A stretch of 64,000 bases of DNA, taken from assembly GCF_030296835.1 (NCBI RefSeq), contig NZ_AP027922.1, positions 3,472,001 through 3,536,000 of the forward strand, read 5' to 3'. This document shows positions 9,848-18,646 of the stretch, piece after piece. The translations under genes were made by a program, and so were the position numbers. Position 1 is the stretch's first letter. Each line of letters opens with the position of its first letter. The notes beneath the pieces are model-generated. The model was given only the letters and a program-made list of their open reading frames with translations, ran no database searches and was not told the DNA's origin. Source of the stretch: Pseudoalteromonas sp. MM1 (GTDB taxonomy: Bacteria; Pseudomonadota; Gammaproteobacteria; Enterobacterales; Alteromonadaceae).

Positions 9848-10099
9848 ATGGTAGATCATGGCCCGCAAATTAAAAACGACGATCAGTACGATGCGCTTCG
9901 CGATGAAGGCATGAGCAAACAAAAAGCCGCACGTATTGCTAATAGTAATACTCATAAAACAGCTGTAAAAGGCGGTAAAGCCTCAAATTATGAGCAACGT
10001 ACAAAAAAACAGTTATACGATAAAGCAAAAGAGGTAGGCATTAGTGGCCGCTCTAAAATGAGCAAACAAGAGCTAATAAACGCCCTGCGAGAGAATTAA
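9848..10099 (+). CDS. Small DUF7218/Rho N-terminal-like protein
   Basis: An 83-residue, highly charged protein. The N-terminal half has the pattern DALRDEGMSKQKAARIAN, seen in small bacterial proteins of the DUF7218 type. The C-terminal 35 residues (KKQLYDKAKEVGISGRSKMSKQELINALREN in two parts) form a SAP/Rho-N-like helix-extended-loop-helix, a fold that binds nucleic acids. AGGAGA precedes the ATG. It is probably a stand-alone cytoplasmic protein. Its biological role is unknown. Confidence 0.72.
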   Translation: MVDHGPQIKNDDQYDALRDEGMSKQKAARIANSNTHKTAVKGGKASNYEQRTKKQLYDKAKEVGISGRSKMSKQELINALREN

Positions 10100-10241
10100 A
10101 CGCAGCCTCACTGATTTTTATCGCTCCTTTTTATTATTTTTATAAAGTTAGAGTAAGCTTATGAATAACTGCGACAAAATGCCGCAGTAAAAGCATGGAC
10201 TGCTGTAATACACTAACGCTAAAAATAATAAGAAGCACAAA

Positions 10242-10958
10242 ATGAGAAAACAACTATTTAAGCGCGCTCGAAAACTACATAAGTGGCTAGGCTTTTTACT
10301 TGCCTTACAAATTTTAGCTTGGCTTTTAGGTGGCTTAGTAATGAGCGCGATACCACTTGAATACGTGCATGGTAAGCACCTTGCCAAGCGCACACTTACA
10401 AACCCATTTACACAAGCAGACTACCTTACATCACTCGATAATATTACGTCACAAGTGGCTAACCCCACTCAAATAATATTTGAGCACTTTTTAACTACTC
10501 CGCTTATTACTGTTATTAACAGCACCGAGCAGCAAAGCTTTAGTGGTTTAACGGGCCGCCCCTTTCAGCCGCCCACTAAAATACAAATCACCGCTAATGC
10601 GCAAGCTCATTTACTCATCGACGCTAAGCCAATTAGCACAACGCTTTTAAAACAAGGCCCTCGAGAAGTGGGATACAAAACAAATGTGTGGCAAGTACAA
10701 TTTAACGACACCTTTAATACTACGCTATATTTAAATGCAATTAACGGCAAAGTTATTACCGTTCGCAGCACATTATGGCGCATTTTCGACTTTTTTTGGA
10801 TGCTGCACATAATGGATTACGACGAGCGAGAAAATTTTAACAACCCGTTACTTATCAGCTTTGCAGCCACCAGCGTGCTATTTTGTTTGTGCGGTATCAT
10901 TTTATTAATACAAAACGTTAGGCTAAAAAAGCTTACACGTGTTGGTCAATCAAAATAG
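10242..10958 (+). CDS. PepSY-associated membrane protein
   Basis: A 238-residue protein starting with a basic RKLHKWLGFLLALQILAWLLGG segment typical of PepSY-TM proteins, followed by a periplasmic domain of about 150 residues (PepSY-like, ending YLNAINGKVITVRS). After WMLHIMDYDERENFNNP there is a second membrane helix and a short basic tail. Such proteins often accompany iron or heme uptake or flavin reductases, but no partner gene is present here. The 3' end overlaps the convergent VOC gene by 26 bases. Confidence 0.75.
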   Translation: MRKQLFKRARKLHKWLGFLLALQILAWLLGGLVMSAIPLEYVHGKHLAKRTLTNPFTQADYLTSLDNITSQVANPTQIIFEHFLTTPLITVINSTEQQSFSGLTGRPFQPPTKIQITANAQAHLLIDAKPISTTLLKQGPREVGYKTNVWQVQFNDTFNTTLYLNAINGKVITVRSTLWRIFDFFWMLHIMDYDERENFNNPLLISFAATSVLFCLCGIILLIQNVRLKKLTRVGQSK

Positions 10959-11283
10959 GGTTGCCGTCTGGGTCGGTAATAATAAAACTTTTATCACCCA
11001 CAGGCTCAACGCTTATATTAGCGCTTTGAAAATATTCACTGAGCGTATCAACATCTTTAAAGTTTGTAACTGTTTGTGCATGCTGATCCCAACCAGGGTT
11101 GAAGGTCAGCATGTTTTTATCAAACATACCCGAGAACAAGCCAATCAAATGCTCACCGTTTTGCATTACTAGCCAGTTTTGCTCTACCTCGCCTGCTAAC
11201 TCACTAAAACCCAGCTTTTCATAAAACGCTTTAGAGGCCCTAATATCTTTAACCGTTAAACTTATTGAAAAAGCACCTAGCAT
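10933..11283 (-). CDS. VOC (glyoxalase/bleomycin-resistance) superfamily protein
   Basis: A 116-residue protein with the paired beta-alpha-beta-beta-beta layout of VOC proteins: AFSISLTVKDIRASKAFYEKLGF at the start (two parts) and a late FIITDPDGNPILIDQHV ending. The start at 11283 is chosen because AGGAG lies 6 bases before it. A longer reading from 11331 lacks a ribosome site. The metal-ligand pattern of true glyoxalase I is not obvious, so the substrate is unknown. Confidence 0.8.
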   Translation of the reverse strand: MLGAFSISLTVKDIRASKAFYEKLGFSELAGEVEQNWLVMQNGEHLIGLFSGMFDKNMLTFNPGWDQHAQTVTNFKDVDTLSEYFQSANISVEPVGDKSFIITDPDGNPILIDQHV

Positions 11284-11406
11284 GGTCATCTCCTCGCTAT
11301 TTTTTATATCATTATAGAGTGTACTAAGCATTGCGGATTAAAATTTGCTCAGGGTTTATCTTTTAGCAGCAAAACTTTAGACTAGCGCCTCCTGTAGTTC
11401 ACGTAT

Positions 11407-12069
11407 GTGATGGATATGCTTAAATTTATTTTGGCCTTTGTGGCTTGTTGTATTTGTTTTTCGGCATCAAGTGAAGAATTTACCCGCTTTTCAACGGCTA
11501 AAAGGCACTTAATTAAAACCCTGCCCGATAACGCTAAAAGCCTTTACTGCGGCTGCGACATTAAAAAACAGGGTAAAAAGCTAATCCCCGATCCTAGCAA
11601 CTGTGGCTACATTCCGCGTAATACATTAACTTCCTCTGGCAAAGTTAATGTACGTGCATTGCGTATAGAGTGGGAGCATATAGTGCCCGCGTGGGAGTTT
11701 GGCCATCAGCTACAATGCTGGCAAAACGGTGGGCGTAAAAACTGCCGTAAGGTCAGTGCCAAATTTAGAAAAATGGAAGCCGACATAAACAATTTAGCTC
11801 CCGCTATTGGCGAAATTAACGCAGACCGCTCTAATTATCGCTTTGGTATGCTTAGCGAAAACGCCACACAATATGGCCGCTGCGAAGTAAAAGTTAACTT
11901 TAAACAACGCGTAGTAGAGCCACCATTTTATGCCCGTAAACGCATTGCCGACACCTACGCTTATATGCAAAAAACATACGGTTTAAAAATATCAGACAAA
12001 CAACAAAAGCTATTTGATGCGTGGCAAAGGCAAGCGTTTGCGAATAAAAGTAGTACAAGCAAGCTCTAA
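11407..12069 (+). CDS. endA: Secreted/periplasmic endonuclease I
   Basis: Non-specific DNase of the EndA/Dns (Vvn) family. The roughly 218-residue precursor has a signal peptide ending near CFSASSEEF, many cysteines expected to form disulfides (YCGCDIKKQG, SNCGYIPRN, QCWQNGG, NCRK), and the beta-beta-alpha-metal active site in RIEWEHIVPAWEFG with the supporting NLAPAIGEINADRSNYRFG. Possible starts are GTG 11407, ATG 11410 and ATG 11416, and the later ATGs are more likely. Members of this family degrade extracellular DNA for nutrients or limit uptake of foreign DNA. Confidence 0.9.
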   Translation: MMDMLKFILAFVACCICFSASSEEFTRFSTAKRHLIKTLPDNAKSLYCGCDIKKQGKKLIPDPSNCGYIPRNTLTSSGKVNVRALRIEWEHIVPAWEFGHQLQCWQNGGRKNCRKVSAKFRKMEADINNLAPAIGEINADRSNYRFGMLSENATQYGRCEVKVNFKQRVVEPPFYARKRIADTYAYMQKTYGLKISDKQQKLFDAWQRQAFANKSSTSKL

Positions 12070-12177
12070 AAAAGCCAGGTTTGTACACTCATTTACATAA
12101 ATCAGGGCCAAATACGTTGAATAAATAAGCGGGTGTTGTAGTATTTTAAACAACTTATTTACAAAAAGTAGTTTTGT

Positions 12178-13797
12178 ATGTTTAAAAATAATAAAGCATC
12201 ACTCGCTATTGCTGTTGCACTTTCAGGCCTAACACTTGCAGGCTGTGGCGGTGGTAGCAGCATGAATGAAACGCCAGACCCAGTCATTACACCTCCTACA
12301 AGCACAGCCCCAACATGGACGGCAGGTGTATTTGAGCCATCGGATGAGTTAAAAAACTTTTGCGAAACACCCCGCACTGGCAACGACCCGTTTAATAATA
12401 ACGAGCCTTACCCAGACCAAGCAGGCTCAGCACTTTACGAAAAGCTTTGGCTTCGCTCGTGGAGTGACGAAACCTACCTTTGGTATGATGAAATTGCCGA
12501 TAACGACCCTGAGTCATTCAATACAGTAGCGGAGTACTTTGCGCAGCTAAAAACCGAAGAACTAACCGACTCAGGTGCTAAAAAAGATAACTTTCATTTT
12601 TCTGAGCCTTCTGAGGACTTCTTTCAAGAAGCACAATCGGGTGTTACCTCAGGTTATGGCATAAATTGGGCATTTATAGGCGACTCAGCCGATAGAATTT
12701 TGCGTGTTGCTTACCTGGAGGATGACTCACCAGCAAGCCAAATTGGCTTTCAACGAGGTGATACCGTACTTGAAGTTGATGGCGTAAGTATAAACACCAA
12801 TACTCAAGCAGGTATAGATACCCTAAACGAAGGTTTATTTAGCCCAACTAATGGTGACTCGCACACTATCGTTGTGCGCAGTAACGATGGCGCTGAAAAA
12901 ACCTTTAACGTCACCGCTGGTAACATAGAGCAAACGCCGGTACAAAACGTAAAAACCATTACCACAGCAAATGGTACTAGCGTAGGGTACATGCAGTTTA
13001 ATAGCCATATAGGCATTGCCCAAGAAGGCTTAATAGCTGCGGTTAATAAATTTAAAACCGATAATGTAGAAGAGCTTGTTATCGACTTTAGATACAATGG
13101 AGGCGGTTTATTAGCGCTTTCTTCGCAGCTGGCTTACATGGTGGCGGGCAGTGCCAACATTCAAAACCGGATTTATTACCAAACCCAGCAAAACGATAAA
13201 CAACCGGTAGAATCGCCTTTTCCGTTTATAGATGAAGAAATTGATTACTCAACTTTTTTTAGCACTGGTGAAAGCCTCCCTGATTTAAACCTATCTAAAG
13301 TGTATGTGCTTAGTACATCGGGTACTTGTTCGGCATCAGAAGCTTTTATTAACGGTTTAAAAGGTATAGACGCAGAAGTTGTACTCATTGGCGACACAAC
13401 CTGCGGTAAACCATACGGTTTTACCCCTACGCATAACTGCGGCACCACTTATTACACCATTCAATTTAGCGGTATTAACAGTAAAGGGTTTGGTGAATAT
13501 GCAGCAGGCTTTACGCCTACCGCTTCACCGCAGTTTGATGCTGATGTAAAAGGTTGTGTAGTTAGTGATGACTTTGACAGCCCATTAGGCGACCCAAGCG
13601 AAGGGATACTCTCTACTGCGCTTTATCATATAGATAATAACGGCACATGCCCTGTTAGCACCGCTTCTGCGAGCATTAAAACGCAAGCACAAAGCGCTGC
13701 TGGCGATAGCAAGCAACTATTACCTTTAAACGCACCTAATGACTTTAACCGTGGCAATATGGACTTAACCTGGCCTACGTTAAATAAGGACAAGTAA
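12178..13797 (+). CDS. S41 family (C-terminal processing) peptidase, lipoprotein
   Basis: A 539-residue serine protease of the Ctp/tail-specific type. The signal peptide ends in the lipobox LAGC followed by GGGSS, so the mature protein should be lipid-anchored. A PDZ-like segment (SPASQIGFQRGDTVLEVDGV) lies near residues 180-205. The peptidase core has LVIDFRYNGGG, and STSGTCSASEAFINGL carries the probable catalytic Ser. Substrate is unknown. The stop codon overlaps the start of the next small lipoprotein gene by one base, which suggests coupled expression. Confidence 0.88.
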   Translation: MFKNNKASLAIAVALSGLTLAGCGGGSSMNETPDPVITPPTSTAPTWTAGVFEPSDELKNFCETPRTGNDPFNNNEPYPDQAGSALYEKLWLRSWSDETYLWYDEIADNDPESFNTVAEYFAQLKTEELTDSGAKKDNFHFSEPSEDFFQEAQSGVTSGYGINWAFIGDSADRILRVAYLEDDSPASQIGFQRGDTVLEVDGVSINTNTQAGIDTLNEGLFSPTNGDSHTIVVRSNDGAEKTFNVTAGNIEQTPVQNVKTITTANGTSVGYMQFNSHIGIAQEGLIAAVNKFKTDNVEELVIDFRYNGGGLLALSSQLAYMVAGSANIQNRIYYQTQQNDKQPVESPFPFIDEEIDYSTFFSTGESLPDLNLSKVYVLSTSGTCSASEAFINGLKGIDAEVVLIGDTTCGKPYGFTPTHNCGTTYYTIQFSGINSKGFGEYAAGFTPTASPQFDADVKGCVVSDDFDSPLGDPSEGILSTALYHIDNNGTCPVSTASASIKTQAQSAAGDSKQLLPLNAPNDFNRGNMDLTWPTLNKDK

Positions 13798-14165
13798 TGA
13801 CAAAGCTCGTGGCAATATTAACCTTATTGTTTATTGGAGGCTGTAACAGTATGAGTAATGCCACTGCTAAGCCTGCGCTACTTACCGAGGTAAACCCAGG
13901 CGTTATAGCCACACTGCAGCAAGCGATTATAAAAGCGAAGGGCGGCACACTAGTTACACTTGCCGACACCGTTTTTACTAAACGCAGCGAGCTGTTACTA
14001 AGCCATGGTACAAATAAAGATCCAAATGGCATGCCCATAATGGGCGCGCATAATATAAAGTCTGAAAAATTTGTTTTACAAATAATCGGCGAGCAGTGCG
14101 TGCTTTATTATCCTAAAAAAGATATGGCTATTGAACTTAAAAACGTAAGTTGTAAAGCGCAATAA
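13797..14165 (+). CDS. Small lipoprotein of unknown function, coupled to the S41 peptidase
   Basis: A 122-residue protein with a signal peptide ending in a lipobox (FIGGC then NSMSN). The mature part contains LLSHGTNKDPNGMPIMGAH and a C-terminal EQCVLYYPKKD. I do not recognise the family. The ATG overlaps the peptidase stop (TAATG), so it is probably co-translated with the protease. A role as partner or substrate is only inference from context. Confidence 0.65.
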   Translation: MTKLVAILTLLFIGGCNSMSNATAKPALLTEVNPGVIATLQQAIIKAKGGTLVTLADTVFTKRSELLLSHGTNKDPNGMPIMGAHNIKSEKFVLQIIGEQCVLYYPKKDMAIELKNVSCKAQ

Positions 14166-14176
14166 AATACTATTAA

Positions 14177-14208
14177 AAAGACACACAGCATTAATGCTGT
14201 GTGTCTTT
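14177..14208. terminator. Bidirectional terminator between the small lipoprotein and hmp
   Basis: A perfect inverted repeat AAAGACACACAGCAT ... ATGCTGTGTGTCTTT between two convergent genes, with A/T runs on both sides so it can act for either strand. Confidence 0.88.
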
Positions 14209-14225
14209 ATCATTTTTCACTTGGT

Positions 14226-15407
14226 TTATAAGTCTTGATGCGGGCCAAACACTTCGTAATAAATATGCTCGTTTTTAACGCCTAGCGCCAGTAACTGGCT
14301 TTTCACAAACGCCATAAACCCAGCCGGGCCACATAAGTAAAAATTGCCATTTGTAAGAGGTAACTGTGCTTTTATGGCTGTTAAGTCCATTAATCCTGTA
14401 AAATCAGCCCCTTCAGTACTTTGATTAAACCACGTCATAGTTTGCAAACAGTTATAACCCGTACTTAATTCATTTAAATACTGTGAAAACGAGTGTTGCT
14501 GAGTATTTTCGCACGCATGTAAATACATAATGTCTTGATTAGAGTTATCACTTAATAGCGTTTCGAGCATCGCAAGCATGGGCGTTTGTCCAACACCTGC
14601 TGAAATAAGTACCGTAGGTTGAGTACTATTTCGTAAAAAGAAATCTCCTGCAGGCGGGTATAGCTCAACTATGTCACCTTGAGCTAATGAGTGTAAATAA
14701 TTAGACACCATGCCAGGCTTTGGTTGTAGCTCTTTTTTAACGCTAATACGGTAGTTTGTACCGTTACTTTTTTGCGAAATAGAATACTGGCGAATTTCTT
14801 CATATTCAACGCCCTCTGGTTTAACTTTTATGCCTAAATATTGACCAGGTTTATGAGTAATAACCGCTTTGCCATCTACAGGTGTGAGTGTAAAGCTTGT
14901 TACTAGCTCAGATTCAATCTGCTTATTGGTTATTTCAAATTGACGAGTACCCGCCCAACCACCCAGAGTGTTTTTACTATGCTCATACAATGCTGCCTCT
15001 TCGGTAATACAAATATCGGCAAGCAAAGCGTAAGCTTCACGCCAAGCGTATTCTACATCCGGCGTAAACTGCTCTGGTATTAACTCTTTTAAGGTGCCAA
15101 TTAAATGAGCACCAACAATGGGATAGTGCTCTGGTAAAATATTTAAACTGGTGTGCTTATGATTAATGCGCGCTAATGCCTCTTTTAACACCGCTAAGTT
15201 ATCAATATTTTGGGCATATGCCGCTAAGGCGTTAAACAAAGCAAATTGCTGACGCCCAGAGCTTTGATTCGCCATATTAAAAATATTTTTAAGCTCTGGG
15301 TTATGGCTAAACAAACGCTTATAAAAATGATCGGTAACAACCGTGCCGGCTTGCGCTAATAACGGAACGGTGCTTTTAACAATCTCAATGGTTTTATCAG
15401 ATAACAT
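14226..15407 (-). CDS. hmp: Flavohemoglobin, nitric oxide dioxygenase
   Basis: Detoxifies nitric oxide to nitrate with O2 and NAD(P)H. The 393 residues comprise a globin domain (1-140) with distal Tyr29 in HFYKRLF and proximal His85 in INHKHTS, an FAD domain with RQYSIS, and an NAD domain with SAGVGQTPMLAMLE and YLCGPAGFMAFV. The length matches E. coli Hmp (396). AGGAA precedes the ATG. It lies downstream of nnrS on the same strand and close to norR, which makes NO-dependent control by NorR likely. Confidence 0.97.
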   Translation of the reverse strand: MLSDKTIEIVKSTVPLLAQAGTVVTDHFYKRLFSHNPELKNIFNMANQSSGRQQFALFNALAAYAQNIDNLAVLKEALARINHKHTSLNILPEHYPIVGAHLIGTLKELIPEQFTPDVEYAWREAYALLADICITEEAALYEHSKNTLGGWAGTRQFEITNKQIESELVTSFTLTPVDGKAVITHKPGQYLGIKVKPEGVEYEEIRQYSISQKSNGTNYRISVKKELQPKPGMVSNYLHSLAQGDIVELYPPAGDFFLRNSTQPTVLISAGVGQTPMLAMLETLLSDNSNQDIMYLHACENTQQHSFSQYLNELSTGYNCLQTMTWFNQSTEGADFTGLMDLTAIKAQLPLTNGNFYLCGPAGFMAFVKSQLLALGVKNEHIYYEVFGPHQDL

Positions 15408-15427
15408 AATGTATTCCTATAGGTAAA

Positions 15428-16660
15428 CTAACCACAACGCCCATCAACACGACGCCGTGTTAAGATAGGTGTGCAGTAAATTAAAAATAATAAAAAAGCC
15501 ACTAACCACAGCAAAGCACTTATCTGCCAAGCAAAGTGTGACCCAATGATTAAGGGAAGTATTGAGCGAGTAATAGCTGCCACCAGCACAAGAGCAAAAG
15601 CAACAGATATATACTTAGGGGTGCTAAGCGTACGCCCTGTATGACCAAGCGATACACGGGTCATCATGGCTAAAATCATCATCCCTATTGTGCCAATAGT
15701 GATAAAGTGGAGCGCATCTTTGAAGGGTATTACGTTTGTGTAAAAGCTAAATGCAATCATCATTAAGCCAACACCTAACGCAAAATAAGAAAAATGCAAA
15801 GACCATAATAAAGGGACTTTTAGCACTTTTGCATTCCACCAAAGCTTTGCTCGAATTAAGTGAAGCGCAGCAACTATTGCAACAATTAATGCAGGACTAA
15901 TTGAGCTTAAAAATAACTTGCTGATAAAAAACAAAGTAATTGCCAGTATTGATAAATACAGCAGTGCTTTATCAATTTTAGGAGTGCGTACTTGCTCGCT
16001 AAGCAATAAACCTTTAGCAGTAAAAAAGGGGAGTACCCTTGCTGCAACAATACCAACCAGTAAGCTAATCACGAGTACCGCGGTGTCAACCACAGCCAAA
16101 GCAAGCTTCATGTTGTTATTTAAAACAAGTAGTAAATAAAGTGTATTGAGGGCGCACAACACACCTAAAATAGCTAAAAACTGATAGTTATTTTTACTGC
16201 GTGCTTTTAATAGCATATTAGCCAGCGCAGTAATTGCACCTATCCACCATGCTAGCTGCAACACAATAACAGCCAATAAATTAATATTGCCAACATCGGG
16301 CAGCACAATAAAAAAAGCTAAACGAGCACTTACCCATATTAAAGTAAGTAGCATAAGTGCTTTGCCACTTATACTCGGTATGCCCGTCCATGTTTGCGCT
16401 GCCGTAAGTAAAAAGCCCACGACAACAACCCCCGTAAAGCCAAACAGCATTTCGTGTGCGTGCCAAAGTGTAGCTGGTATTGTTAAATGCCAATTAGCAT
16501 GGCCTGTTAAAATAAGTAACCAATAACCTATTGATAAAAATGCCAGCAAACCGCCTGCTAAAAAGTAAGGTCTAAATGCAAGCATCCATAACGGCCATTT
16601 AGTTACTTGATAAATAGCTATGCGCGCCGGCACTGGCTCTGTTAAGTTTAGTGGGCGCAT
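15428..16660 (-). CDS. nnrS: NnrS family heme-copper membrane protein
   Basis: A 410-residue polytopic membrane protein with about twelve helices, including FRPYFLAGGLLAFLSIGYWLL, LWHAHEMLFGFTGVVVVGFLLTA (in two parts) with conserved His, and MMTRVSLGHTGR near the C-terminus. NnrS proteins bind heme and copper and protect iron metabolism against nitrosative stress (known from Vibrio). The start at 16660 gives a one-base TAATG overlap with the upstream small gene. The longer in-frame reading to 16699 lies inside that gene. Confidence 0.93.
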   Translation of the reverse strand: MRPLNLTEPVPARIAIYQVTKWPLWMLAFRPYFLAGGLLAFLSIGYWLLILTGHANWHLTIPATLWHAHEMLFGFTGVVVVGFLLTAAQTWTGIPSISGKALMLLTLIWVSARLAFFIVLPDVGNINLLAVIVLQLAWWIGAITALANMLLKARSKNNYQFLAILGVLCALNTLYLLLVLNNNMKLALAVVDTAVLVISLLVGIVAARVLPFFTAKGLLLSEQVRTPKIDKALLYLSILAITLFFISKLFLSSISPALIVAIVAALHLIRAKLWWNAKVLKVPLLWSLHFSYFALGVGLMMIAFSFYTNVIPFKDALHFITIGTIGMMILAMMTRVSLGHTGRTLSTPKYISVAFALVLVAAITRSILPLIIGSHFAWQISALLWLVAFLLFLIYCTPILTRRRVDGRCG

Positions 16661-16929
16661 TAGCGTACTTCCTGCCCTAAACCATGCTGAGCAACACAAC
16701 GCAGTACATAACTAACTTTCAAAATAGCTGCCACTACAATAGTGCCAATATGCGCTGATATTTGTACCTGCATCGAAAAGTACTCTGCATAGGGGTAGCT
16801 AATTAAAATGCTCACAACCATACAAACAGCGCTCAACCCTAGTACGGCATTAGCAGTAAATAAAAGCGATTCAAAAAATGAGCCCAACTCAACATTGTTG
16901 TTTACATTTTTTAGCGTAAGTGTATTCAT
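16660..16929 (-). CDS. Small membrane protein at the head of the nnrS-hmp operon
   Basis: An 89-residue protein with two hydrophobic helices (about residues 26-45 and 57-78, the second containing ISAHIGTIVVAAILKVSYVLRC). The start at 16929 is supported by GAGGTGG just upstream. An in-frame ATG at 16947 lacks this. It is coupled by a one-base overlap to nnrS and is first in the NO-responsive operon. I do not recognise a named family. Involvement in NO or heme-related membrane functions is inference from position. Confidence 0.7.
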   Translation of the reverse strand: MNTLTLKNVNNNVELGSFFESLLFTANAVLGLSAVCMVVSILISYPYAEYFSMQVQISAHIGTIVVAAILKVSYVLRCVAQHGLGQEVR

Positions 16930-16964
16930 AACCACCTCAGTAACCATTAACGTTACTTAGCTAT

Positions 16965-16980
16965 TACACATACTGTGCCA
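16965..16980 (-). promoter_or_regulatory. Possible sigma-54 promoter for the nnrS-hmp operon
   Basis: On the minus strand TGGCAC-N5-GTGT resembles the -24/-12 consensus TGGCAC-N5-TTGC. The GG is at the right place, but the -12 element has GT instead of GC. It lies about 40 bases upstream of the first gene and 55-110 bases from NorR-type sites, as expected for an enhancer-activated promoter. Confidence 0.45.
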
Positions 16981-17034
16981 ACAAAATAAAACTTTATTAT
17001 TCAGCAAGTTAAATATAACCACTTTACAAAATGA

Positions 17035-17045
17035 GTCTTTATGAC
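17035..17045. promoter_or_regulatory. NorR-type operator, imperfect
   Basis: GTCTTTATGAC fits the NorR inverted repeat GTCA-N3-TGAC with one mismatch and keeps the GT-N7-AC core. It lies in the divergent region between the nnrS operon and norR. Confidence 0.55.
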
Positions 17046-17078
17046 CTATTCTATTTTAAATCATAAAAACACATATGG

Positions 17079-17089
17079 GTCATTTTGAC
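17079..17089. promoter_or_regulatory. NorR-type operator, perfect
   Basis: GTCATTTTGAC is an exact GTCA-N3-TGAC, the site described for NorR enhancer binding. It ends at the base before the proposed norR ATG, so it may also allow autorepression. Confidence 0.65.
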
Positions 17090-18646
17090 ATGAACCAACA
17101 ATTCAACCTCACCCAAGTAGCTTTAGAGCTTGCCCAAAGCACCCTGCACGAGCACAGCTTTGATCAATTACTGGCAACGGTTGAGCGTGTAATACCTAGT
17201 GATGCCAGTGCATTACTTGTCGTGCAGGGCGAGAAACTTAAACCCTTAGCCATTAAAGGTCTGATGCCCGACAGCCTTGGTAGGCGCTTTAAAATAGCAG
17301 AGCACCCACGATTAGCGGCCATTTGTAGTGCAAGCCACGCATTACAGTTTGCACACGACTGCCCCCTGCCCGACCCATACGACGGCCTACTACTGGCTAG
17401 AACAGGCGATATTCCCGTACATGCCTGTTTAGGCTTACCCCTTTATGATAAAAGCACTTTACTAGGCGTACTTACGTTCGATAGTCTTAACGCACATGCG
17501 TTTAACAGTATCAACGCAGATACACTAAACACCTTGCAAACCCTGTGCAGTGCACATTTTAAAACAGCCCTAGAGCTTGCCCATTACAAACACCATGCGC
17601 AGCACTCAAGTGCACTTGTGCAAGCACTAACGCAAGATGCACTTACTCGAGATGGCGGTGAAATAATTGGCCAAAGCCCACTTATGCAAACGCTTAAAAA
17701 TGAAATAAAACTTGTTGCAGCCTCTAACTTTAGTGTATTGGTTTTAGGAGAGACGGGCGTAGGAAAAGAGCTAGTAGCGCGTAATATTCACTTAAATTCT
17801 GCACGTAAAGAGCAGCCACTCATTCATTTAAATTGTGCATCGCTTCCCGAAAACCTTGCAGAGAGTGAGTTTTTTGGCCATGCCAAAGGCTCTTTTACTG
17901 GCGCACAAAATGCTCGCCAAGGTAAGTTTCAGCTAGCTGACGGCGGCACGTTATTTTTAGACGAAATTGGCGAGCTACCATTGGCTATGCAAAGCAAATT
18001 ATTGCGTGTGTTGCAAAGCGGTGAAATACAAACAGTAGGAGAAGACACGCCAAAGTATGTGGATGTAAGGGTAATAGCAGCTACTAATCGTGATTTAAAA
18101 CATGAGGTAGCGCAAGGTCGATTCAGAGCCGACTTATACCACCGGCTAAGTGTTTACCCTATTACCGTGCCGCCACTTAATAAACGTGAGCACGACATAA
18201 CCCTACTTGCTGGTTATTTTATTGAGCAAACAGCCCGTAAATTAGGTATTAAACAATTAAAGCTAAGCACTGAAGCGCAAGCATTGCTCAACCAATACAA
18301 TTGGCCTGGTAATGTACGCGAGCTTGAACATGTTATTAGCCGCAGCGCATTAAAGGCTAAGCAAAGCCAATGGCAAAACCCTATAGTTACGATTACAAGC
18401 GAGCACTGCGATTTAACCCCACAGCTAAATAATACAGTGCAAGTTAACACGCAAAACACCATTCACACTAGCTATAACCAGCCATTAAAGCAGGCCGTTG
18501 AATCTTTACAATTTACAGTTATAACAGAGCAACTAAAACAGCATAATTATAACTGGGCAGCAACTGCGCGAGTGCTGGAACTCGATAGAGCAAACCTTGT
18601 ACGCCTTGCTAAGCGTTTAGGTATTGAGGTTAAAAAAACTATTTAA
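17090..18646 (+). CDS. norR: NorR, nitric-oxide-responsive sigma-54 activator
   Basis: Senses NO through a non-heme iron in an N-terminal GAF domain and activates sigma-54 promoters. The protein (518 residues from 17090) has the GAF region (about 15-170, with HPRLAAI and CPLPDPYDGLL), an AAA+ domain with Walker A GETGVGKE and Walker B GGTLFLDEIGELP, and a C-terminal Fis-like helix-turn-helix (NWAATARVLELDRANLVRLAK). The sigma-54-contact loop is GSFTGA rather than the usual GAFTGA. A start at 17075 would place an operator inside the coding region. The 3' end overlaps the convergent LysR gene by 8 bases. Confidence 0.94.
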   Translation: MNQQFNLTQVALELAQSTLHEHSFDQLLATVERVIPSDASALLVVQGEKLKPLAIKGLMPDSLGRRFKIAEHPRLAAICSASHALQFAHDCPLPDPYDGLLLARTGDIPVHACLGLPLYDKSTLLGVLTFDSLNAHAFNSINADTLNTLQTLCSAHFKTALELAHYKHHAQHSSALVQALTQDALTRDGGEIIGQSPLMQTLKNEIKLVAASNFSVLVLGETGVGKELVARNIHLNSARKEQPLIHLNCASLPENLAESEFFGHAKGSFTGAQNARQGKFQLADGGTLFLDEIGELPLAMQSKLLRVLQSGEIQTVGEDTPKYVDVRVIAATNRDLKHEVAQGRFRADLYHRLSVYPITVPPLNKREHDITLLAGYFIEQTARKLGIKQLKLSTEAQALLNQYNWPGNVRELEHVISRSALKAKQSQWQNPIVTITSEHCDLTPQLNNTVQVNTQNTIHTSYNQPLKQAVESLQFTVITEQLKQHNYNWAATARVLELDRANLVRLAKRLGIEVKKTI

